Of a stretch of DNA of 64,000 bases, positions 56,411 to 64,000 are shown in pieces (within the stretch, counting starts at the first letter, position 1; the number at the start of each line of letters is the position of its first letter). Origin of the DNA: Gordius sp. MW1 (Eukaryota; Nematomorpha; Gordioida; Gordea; Gordiidae); the NCBI GenBank assembly GCA_964036665.1, contig OZ038528.1, positions 5,958,501 to 6,022,500 on the forward strand, read 5' to 3'. Both the position numbers and the translations under genes were made by a program. The notes beneath the pieces were generated by a model. It was not told the origin of the DNA, did no database searches, and saw only the letters and a list, made by a program, of their open reading frames with translations.

Positions 56411-58180
56411 TTGCTATGCAATTTATGGGCTCGTTTTTTGTTGTCCGTCCGTCCGTCCGTCCGTCCGTTGTCCGTCCGTTACCCTCCTATCTATTTGCAT
56501 TGGGTATATTAGGTTATCGATTTTTTAAATTAATGCATGAGAAAGAGGTGCCCCACCCCTCATCTCTATCTCCCTCGCTGTGTTATTTTTTAAATTAATG
56601 CATAAGAGGTGCCCCACCCCTCATCTTTATCTCCCTCGGTGTGTTATATATAAGATTTGTTAAATTATCTATTATATAATAAACATAGATAAAAGTTGTT
56701 TACTTTAATGCTATGCAATTTAACTAGTTATATAATAAACATAAATAAAAGTTGTTTACTTTTTAATTGCTATGCAATTTAACTAGTTTTGGGGTTAGAA
56801 TCCCGGAGTTTTTTTGACTCTTATGATTGTTCTTGTTACTATCATTGATAATAAGAATTTTTGGCCGTCCGCTGGCTGCTGACCAATGAAAAAAATGACC
56901 ATTGGCCAAAATGTGAATCGAAATTATTTTTTTCGTTTTTTTTTGACTATTATGATTGTTCCTGTTTCTACCATTGCTATTATGACTTTTTAGCCGACCG
57001 CTGGCTGCTGACCAATGTTATATAATAAACATAAATAAAAGTTTTTTACTTTTAATTGCTTTGCAATTTAACTAGTTTTTAGGTTAGAATCTCGGAGTTT
57101 TTTTGACTCTTATGATTGTTCTTGTTACTATCATTGATAATAAGACTTTTTGGCCGTCCGTTGGCTGCTGACCAATGAAAAAAATGACCATTCGCCAAAA
57201 TGTGAATCCGAGTTTATTTTTTTGTTTTTTTTTGACTATTATGATTGTTCTTGTTACTACCATTGCTATTATGACTTTTTAGCCGTCCGCTGGTTCCTGA
57301 CCGATGGAAAAAATGACCAATGGCCAAAATGTGAATCGAAATTATTTTTTTCGTTTTTTTTTGACTATTATGATTGTTCCTGTTCCTACCATTGCTATTA
57401 TGACTTTTTGGCCGTCCGCTGGCTGCTGACCAATGGAATAAAATGACCATTGGCCAAAATGTGATTCGAAAACTTTTTTTTCGTTTTTTTTGACTATTAT
57501 GAATTTATATCCACTTTTACCGTGTCCTGGCTGCTGACCAATGGAAAAAAATGACCATTGGCCAAAATGTGATTCGAAAATTTTTTTTTCGTTTTTTTTA
57601 CTATTATGAATTTATATCCACTTTTACCGTGTGCTGGCTGCTGACCAATGGAAAAAATGACCATTGGCCAAATGAGCATCAAAATTTTTTTTCCGTTTTT
57701 TTGGCTATCATTGACTTATAGAGTATCTGTTGGTACTGACCAATAGAGAAAAAGTGACCATTGGCCAAATTTTTGATTTTTTTAATTAAAAATTGTTCAA
57801 ATTCAACAAAAAATTTCTCCCAACAATTCTGCAAATTCTTAACATTGTGTTGTTTTATAATATAATGTTTGTTAGACCCATAATCACTAAAGGCCATAAA
57901 AACTAATGTAATACGCAACTAGATGCAAACACCAAATCTAACCCTAACCCTTGCCTATATTACATTTTGCCTATAATGGAAAATTTGTATAAATAATTAA
58001 TTAATCATTAGGCATTTAATACCCCCCTATAGGTATTCTCGCCCCTTCCCACCTTTCTCGCCCATAAATTGCATAGCAAATATGATACATTTATACGAAG
58101 TACAGATGAGTCGTCCCCCCTTCCCTTCCCCTCTTCCCTTCCCTTCTCCCCCTTCCCACGAGGGCCGAAGGCCCGAGTTT
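56411..58180 (+). mobile_element. Full unit of the CCAATGG repeat family (copy C)
   Basis: It runs from TTGCTATGCAATTTATGGGC to GGGCCGAAGGCCCGAGTTT and is nearly the same length as copy A (27461-29235), inverted relative to it. Tandem CCAATGG modules lie at about 56860-57770. The 79-codon frame MRITLVFMAFSDYGSN... is shared with copy A almost unchanged, which I take as recent copying and not as selection. Confidence 0.65.
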
Positions 58181-58555
58181 TAGGATATATCAATTTTACC
58201 TTAATTTCAAGAATTTCCACTTGGGCGACTTCTTAGGTTACTTTCTGATGTTAATGTAAAAAAACAGCTGTTCGGCAGTCTATGGTATTATTAGTCTATG
58301 ATAACAGGTATATTTATACTTTTCCAGGATAAAATATTGAAGAAAATATATAAGACTAATAGCTTATTCATAAATTAAAAAAAAATAAATAGATTAGAAC
58401 AATAAATTTTGCTGAATTCTATTGTTTGATTACAATTTCCCACAATATGGCGGTTGCTATATTTGCTGTAAAATTATCAGCTGTTCGGCAGTCTATGGTT
58501 TTATTAGTCTATGTACTCAAATGAAACTTCGATCTATTCTTTATCAAGTATTTGG

Positions 58556-59156
58556 CATAGACTTATAAAACCATAGACTGCTGAACAGCTGATTTTTACT
58601 ATTAAAATCATTCAGATACCATTATAGCTGCCATCTTGAAGGAAAAACTCAACAACACGTATATTTATACTTCACCACGATATAATATTTAAGAAATTAA
58701 ATAGGGCTATTAGCTTAATTTGTAAATTAAAAAAAATGAGTAATATAGAACAATAAAATAATTTGACTTCTATTGTTTGGTTACAATATTCCTCAATATA
58801 GCGCTTTCTAAACCGGATAATAAATTATTAGCTGTTTGGCTGTCTATCAGGGTTTCTTCCAGAAAAAATGCTCCGGGGGGGGGTATTTTCAACTTCCAGG
58901 GGGGTAAAATTTTTTTTAATTGCTAAACCATTTTGTATAATAGTTACTGATTTTTATTGATGATATAAGTGATATATAAATTGATACATACACGCATAAT
59001 CATTAAATAATTTATGACTTCATGATAGAACTTGAGTTCATGCTTCCTTCAATCAAAACTCTCCGGGGGGTTTGAAATTGCCCGGGGGAGTATTACCCCC
59101 CCCCCCGGGCTCCCCCCTGAAAGACACCCTGCTGTCTATGGTTTTATTAGTCTATG
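58556..59156. mobile_element. CATAGACT-family element in the LINE tail
   Basis: The ends are CATAGACTTATAAAACCATA and the inverse TATGGTTTTATTAGTCTATG. The flanks GTATTTGG (58548-58555) and GTAGTTGG (59157-59164) match at 7 of 8. The LINE homology on both sides proves the insertion point. It contains a nested element at 58848-59131. Confidence 0.8.
58848..59131. mobile_element. hAT-like MITE nested in the previous element
   Basis: The ends are CAGGGTTTCTTCCAG and, inverted, CAGGGTGTCTTTCAG. The flanks are identical: CTGTCTAT at 58840-58847 and 59132-59139. G-run and C-run blocks next to CTCCGGGG lie inside both ends. Confidence 0.8.
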
Positions 59157-60430
59157 GTAGTTGGTCCCACAATCATGGGGTTTATTCTGATGAGTTTCTT
59201 CCCTCCATCTTAATCGGGTAAGTGCGATGCACTAATTAATTTCCTTAGTTTTAATACCTTGATCGACACGCCCTTTCCATGTGACACCGATCGTCCAAGT
59301 CTTTCCTGATATCTCCATGTGCAGTACACTTCAATTTACATCATTGGTCTCCGTTGGTATATGCCCATACCACCTAAGCCGATATTCGTTAATCAAGTCT
59401 GCTATAGGTTTAATACCCATTTATGGAGAATCTCATTCGTAATATGGTTGAGCTTACTATGCCCCAAGCTCGACCGTATCATTCTCATCTTCCTTTGGCT
59501 GGTAATAGCTTTTTTCCGTGGGGTTTAAGGTCCATGTTTCACTTCCATAGGGTAACACGATAAATTTGTAAGCTTTGCTCTTCAACCATATTGACATTTT
59601 CTTGTCGCACATTATAACGATATACTTCGCCATTTAAGCCATCTTTTTTGAATCCGGGCTTAACTTCTGTTGAGTAACTTCCCTCTGATGAACATCGAGC
59701 AGAGGTATGTAGACCTGTCTTCTTTTGGGTACTTTAGATGGTCATCTAGCGATGGGGCGCCTGTAACATTTATCTCCATGTTTACCGTTTTTCTACCGTT
59801 GACCTTTAAATTATCAAGCGAGGAGCTTTTACCACCTTTTGGCTTCTTCGAAGACTTTCTCCTTTGTCTCTTCGCATAGTACTATACCATTGGCATATAA
59901 CATACACTATGGCGATGGCTTTAGAATGTCTCTCGTTATCATGTCTTATTTAATAAATAAAAAGGGACTTAGAATAGATTCTTGATATAATCCAATTTCA
60001 ACCCGAAAAAGTTTAGAGTCTCCAACTTTCGTCTTCAAGCACAAATATGAGGCTTCATAAATAGTTTTCATAATCATTATATTTGCGTCAGGGATATTTT
60101 GTTTTTTCAATCACCACCTAATTAAATTGCCAGGGACCTTTTCATAAGTTTTCTCCAAGTCAATAAAAACCATATGTAGGTCTCATTTCGTTTCTTCATA
60201 ATTGTCCATCATTTTTCTAAGTGTGAAATTGGGTCGATGTGGAATTGCCGGCTACAAATCCAAATTGGTTAGCCGATTTTTCCTCGTTTTTTAGCCATGT
60301 TATTAAGATCCTTCTATAAGCTTCAAGGAGTGGTAAGTTAGCTTGATGCCTTTGTAATTGCCGTAATTCTAAGGATCTCCTTTGCTTTCAATAAGGATAT
60401 AATCGTGCTTGCTCTCCATTTAAACGAAAC

Positions 60431-61760
60431 TTCGATAACACAAAAAAGTGCAATGATTGTCTAAGTTCTGAGCGACTTAAAAACAAATATTACGATAGCT
60501 AAAGTAATTTGCTCAAATTTTATTAACTGCTATATATAGGTACTACAAAGATAGATCGGTTTTACATAAGTGTACTAAACCATTGATATAGGGCAAATCT
60601 TAGGCTTTTTGTTTGGGGGTTTAGGCTAATATTTACTTTGAGTTTGGCCACGTAAGATAACTTTTTTAAATCCTGGTACCCTGCAGAAAACCATCACCCG
60701 ACGTCGTTGAACATAATAAAGTCGCACACCTCTGGGATAGATAATTAAAGCAACTGAACTCTTTTTTGAATGGCTCTTCCCCAATTTTTTTTGAATAACA
60801 ATCTATAATGCCGAAACGCCACGAACAATTGAGCGACAATATAGCAATATTACACGGTATAGTTCAGACTAAATTTTTTATAATTCCTTTTAAAGCTTGA
60901 TATAAATCTCTACATTGAAAAATTAAATAGTCAATAAATTAATCAGGAATGACACGATATTATGAAATATTTTTGACTATACACGCATAATTATCATTAC
61001 GCCCAAACGATTTTTATTTTTTTGTCCATGGGTTTAGCTATAATTTTTTATTTTTAAAAATGTTCAGCATTAATATTTTTGCGGCTAGTGTATTAAAGCA
61101 TCCAGGCTAGATGAAGAAAATCATTAGCATCATATCTAATTTAAAAAATCGGAACTTTATAATTATGAATTCATAAATAAACTCTTTAAATTCATCGTTC
61201 CACCTTTCAGAAAGAAAGTAGTTCCCCTATTTTAAATTTCAATTCCTTTAATTGCTCCTTTTATAAATGAAAACTAATTATTGTGCTCAGTTTAATTCAA
61301 TTTTTGCTCGGTAGAATATTCAGCTGCTTAGTAGAATAACTATATGCTCAGTGAATAATTTAATGTTCATTAATTTAATTATTTGTTCAGTATTAAATTT
61401 ATTGTTGAGTTTTTTATTCAAATCTTGCTCAGTAATTTTTTTATTGATGCAAAGTAACTAAAAAGTAGTTATAAAATAAAATTCTAAAGCGAGATTTGAA
61501 CCCGAAATATATAAAAGTAAGAGTCTTCAGTGTTTCCCGTGGAGTCAAAGTACTTCTGAAAATGGTTTATTTTTATTAAAATGTTAATAAAAATAAATTT
61601 TATTTCATAAACTACTTTCTCTTTGGAGCTCATTTTGAATAATTATATACTTTAATAGTAGTTTATGATATAGATTATACTGGCAGACAAAATGTACTGG
61701 AAGGAAAGTTTAAATAATATTGATACAAATACAATGCAATTGTCAGTGCAAAGATTTTTG
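60431..61760. other. AT-rich sequence with a degenerate short repeat
   Basis: Between about 61284 and 61440 the words TGCTCAGT, TGCTCGGT, TGTTCAGT and TGTTGAGT recur about every 20-25 bases. Nothing else was recognised. Confidence 0.35.
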
Positions 61761-61768
61761 AAAAGGCA

Positions 61769-62865
61769 CAGTGGCGTAAATACGGGGGGGGGGAAATTCC
61801 CCCCGGTATTTTTTATGGAAAAATAATTATTTTAGATCTAAAGCGTGTCTTCCCATCACTACATGCACCAATGAAAGAACTTTCTCAACGTTGAGGAGGC
61901 TTAAAACGTATATAAGAAATACTATGTCGAAAAATAGATTAAATGGATTGGCCCTTTTAGCGATTCATCGGGAATTAGCTCCCACTCCAGATGAAGTTCT
62001 TGAGATAATTTCGCTGGGAAAAAGAAAATATAAATTATTTTATAATGACTTTCTTTATTTAATTCTAATGTTGAAATAATAATGCTATAAAAAAGGGTCA
62101 ATCCTTTTAATCTATTTTTTGACATAGTACTTATAAAAAAGCTAACAGGTAAAGAAGAGTTGTGATGTTGGGCAAAGATTACAATATTTTACAATCTGAT
62201 AGGGTGTCCAAAGGATTATTTGGAAATATGCCAAAACTTGTTTCTTGTCCAAAAACCGTTCATTTTCTTTGCATATCGAGGTTTCTTAAGTTCAAAATCA
62301 TACAACTTAGCCTTAGGTTCGACTACTATTACTAAAGTTTCTGCTAACTGTCTAACTTGCTGAAGATCTAGGTCCTTTAAAATTGCAGCCTCTGTTGCAA
62401 CATCGTGATCATACCAGCTTGCTTCAATTTCTCCTTATATGGTTTATCTTCCATTTCTGACAACATTTTAATTAAAACTGCCCCATTATATCCCTGGCCT
62501 TTTAACAAATTTATATGCTCTTTATAATTATGTCGCTTAGATCTCTTCTAGTCGTATCACAACTGTAAAAAATCTTCTTTTATTGTTAATGTAGAAGAGT
62601 CAATAAATCGACACCAAGTAGGTCATTACAAATTGATATAACCTCATTTTGAAAGTGAGGACTTAAGTAGTAGCACGGTACCTTAAAAGAGCTCTAAAAT
62701 TGCCATCACCAGATGACGCTGGGAAAAAGAAAATATGAAATTATTTATAATGACTTTCCTTATGTTTTATACCAAATTTTATAATTTTGATGTTGAAATA
62801 AAAATGTTATAAAATTTTTTTGGAGATTTCCCCCCCCCCGGCAGAAAATTCTGGCTATGCGCCTG
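61769..62865 (+). mobile_element. hAT relic with perfect target duplication
   Basis: The flanks are AAAAGGCA at 61761-61768 and 62866-62873. The ends are CAGTGGCGTAAATACGG and, from the right, CAGGCGCATAGCCAGAA. The plus strand carries the C-terminal hAT block: LPITTCTNERTFSTL (about 61848), then RLKTYIRNTMSKNRLNGLAL, to TGA/TAA at 62079. Internal copying has made an inverted repeat (61915-61948 against 62098-62128) and a direct repeat (62022-62095 and 62727-62815). A catalytic core is absent. Confidence 0.85.
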
Positions 62866-62871
62866 AAAAGG

Positions 62872-63564
62872 CATCTTATTTATTTATGAAAGAATGGTCA
62901 TCTAGGGCCTCTAAATTTTGCCATTATTTTCATAAAGAATGGATCAAGAAAAATAATACATGGAATGAGGGGTATAGGCAGTGTACTCCCAGTACAAATA
63001 ATGCCTTAGAATCAGCCAATAGGCTAATAAAAGTGAATTTAAATTGAGAGAACGCCTACCACTGTTTGACGTCATGGCTATAGACATGATTAAAACTTAG
63101 TCCTCTGAATATAAATATTCAAAAAAATTTGTCATAACACCTACGGTAAATTCGAAGCTATGGACAGAATGTTATGAATTTGTAACAAATAATATTAATA
63201 ACCTGTCAAAAAAAAATCTTAATTTTACTGAGTATTGTATACCAGCAGGAAGTATTATGATTAGTGAAAATGACATTAGCAATGTCAAAGAATTAAATTT
63301 TAAAGCATATGATGAATTTGAATTTAAAGAAAAAAATTTAAGCTTTGGCTATGTGAATTTGCCAAATGATTGTACAAAATGGTTTGAAGCCAAGTGCAAT
63401 TGTCCATTGTTTTTAAACAATATATTTGCAAGCATGTGGTTGGGCTTGGGTTGGCAATTAAACTTAAATTTTGCGAACCACCTAAAGAAGTCAAAAGTGT
63501 GCCTATAGGGCAAAAAAGAAAGCGAGGCAGACCCTCAAAGGCTACAGCATTGATTGTTCAGTAA
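62872..63564 (+). pseudogene. MULE-like transposase, C-terminal part with SWIM motif
   Basis: The frame starts behind the hAT insertion and reads FHKEWIKKNNTWNEG, then CTPSTNNALESANRLIK, the end of the MULE catalytic region. After a frameshift come RERLPLFDV, and after a TAG the long stretch to CNCPLF. A second frameshift near 63414 leads to QYICKHVVGLGLA, completing the CxC...CxH SWIM zinc motif, and the protein ends KRGRPSKATALIVQ with TAA at 63562-63564. Three lesions make it a pseudogene. The upstream part was not recognised. Confidence 0.65.
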
Positions 63565-63728
63565 TGGTAGGTTTAGATTATTTAACCCCTTCCAGGAGTG
63601 CCGCAATTAAATTAAAAGTTTTCTAATTAGCGCCATCTATAGGCAATTTTAATTTGACTAATTTGAACTATATGTATCCCTTTCTTTTTTAGCATGTGAC
63701 TCGAAAATGATAACAGACATATAACGTT

Positions 63729-63995
63729 TTATCTCTTATTTGAGCTCATGTAGGATATTTTAACATTTCTCTTAAATTTTTTAGGTGATTTTATTAATCT
63801 TTCGAGTATGCTTTCTTTTTGCGCCCTAATTTTTAACAAGTCCTGCAGATAGCCCAAATCATTGTACATTTGTTGATCCAAGTCACTATGCGTGTCCAGT
63901 AAAGCTAATAACCCTTTTAAAAATACAAAATCATGTATAAATCTAATTTGCCCCCGATCCCTAAATCCTTTTTTGAGGTCGACGAGGGCTAACAT
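63729..63995 (-). CDS. Unidentified ORF at the window edge
   Basis: 88 codons, from ATG at 63995 to a stop at 63729, probably continuing out of the window on its 5' side. Contents are mixed and charged (FIHDFVFLKGLLALLDTH, RAQKESILERLIKSPKKFKR). I do not recognise it. It may be a transposon-derived frame, since the neighbourhood is a MULE relic. Confidence 0.25.
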   Translation of the reverse strand: MLALVDLKKGFRDRGQIRFIHDFVFLKGLLALLDTHSDLDQQMYNDLGYLQDLLKIRAQKESILERLIKSPKKFKRNVKISYMSSNKR

Positions 63996-64000
63996 CTTTA

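Larger units (their letters stand above)
54726..58300. mobile_element. Inner CATAGACT-family element (3.6 kb)
   Basis: The ends are CATAGACTAATAATACCATA and the exact inverse, flanked by ATAACAGG at 54718-54725 and 58301-58308. It is inserted in a sister element. It holds AT-rich sequence, a LINE fragment (55731-55860) and a full CCAATGG-family unit (56411-58180). No transposase frame was seen. Confidence 0.8.
54627..58513. mobile_element. Outer CATAGACT-family element, split by an inner relative
   Basis: The flanks are TACTCAAA at 54619-54626 and 58514-58521. The left end is CCTAATAAAACTATAGACTG (5 bases lost relative to the family), the right end TATGGTTTTATTAGTCTATG. Without the insert (54726-58308) it is about 300 bp, the size of the copy at 18136-18437, whose interior it shares. 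The 8-bp duplication fits hAT or P-type elements. Confidence 0.75.
58536..60430 (-). pseudogene. RTE-type LINE, 3' half, interrupted by a MITE
   Basis: On the minus strand it matches the intact element from about residue 565 of the RT to the tail. It is 5'-truncated at about 60430, with many stops. The tail is cut by the element at 58556-59156: TTCTTTATCAAGTATTTGG lies left of it and GTAGTTGGTCCCAC right of it, against TTTATCAGTTATTTGGTCCC in the intact copy. Confidence 0.8.

Overview
This is AT-rich nuclear DNA of an invertebrate animal. Host genes are sparse, intron-bearing and on the minus strand. Most of the window is layered transposable elements. The taxon cannot be fixed from sequence alone. 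Very short introns (34-47 nt), an RTE-type LINE, a Ty3/Gypsy element and many hAT-like, Helitron-like and foldback elements all fit an invertebrate metazoan.

Host genes. A complete nudC orthologue lies at 14912-16155 (four exons, 340 codons plus stop counted as 341). A complete NDUFAF5 orthologue lies at 53166-54507 (eight exons; six of seven introns are 34-41 nt). The last two coding exons of a cornichon-family (CNIH4-like) gene lie at 25771-26053. Two weak candidate exons of an unidentified gene lie at 24988-25487.

Layout. 481-4085: hAT-like element with perfect 8-bp target duplications, carrying long inverted arms. 4361-12114: a foldback element split by a young Ty3/Gypsy retrotransposon (4559-9159) and by a Helitron-like element (9478-11014); the opposite arm preserves the empty site. 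12.1-14.5 kb: small MITEs. 16.9-18.4 kb: two elements of a CATAGACTAAT-end family. 18.4-22.8 kb: a large palindrome with two mirrored arrays of G-run/C-run minisatellite. 23.2-24.8 kb: second Helitron-like element. 27.2-31.4 kb: a head-to-head palindrome of a 1.8-kb repeat family rich in CCAATGG boxes; a further full unit is at 56.4-58.2 kb. 31.5-33.4 kb: TA-flanked element containing a hAT-like insert. 34.8-36.7 kb: foldback with 0.6-kb arms. 37.8-38.5 kb: hAT-like element. 38.5-39.7 kb: LINE endonuclease and piggyBac relics. 41.1-45.1 kb: broken RTE LINE with a hAT relic inside. 46.4-49.5 kb: RTE LINE with an intact 993-codon ORF and target duplications. 49.5-52.9 kb: repeat units, tRNA-like modules and a hAT relic. 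54.6-59.2 kb: two generations of CATAGACTAAT elements nested in each other, plus another inside a LINE tail. 61.8-63.6 kb: hAT relic inserted in a MULE-like transposase pseudogene.

The clearest unusual points are the near-minimal introns of NDUFAF5, insertion events provable from empty sites inside the window, a canonical A_AAA_AAC frameshift site placed against the gag stop, and the mirrored G/C-run array. No operon, CRISPR or prokaryotic system is present.
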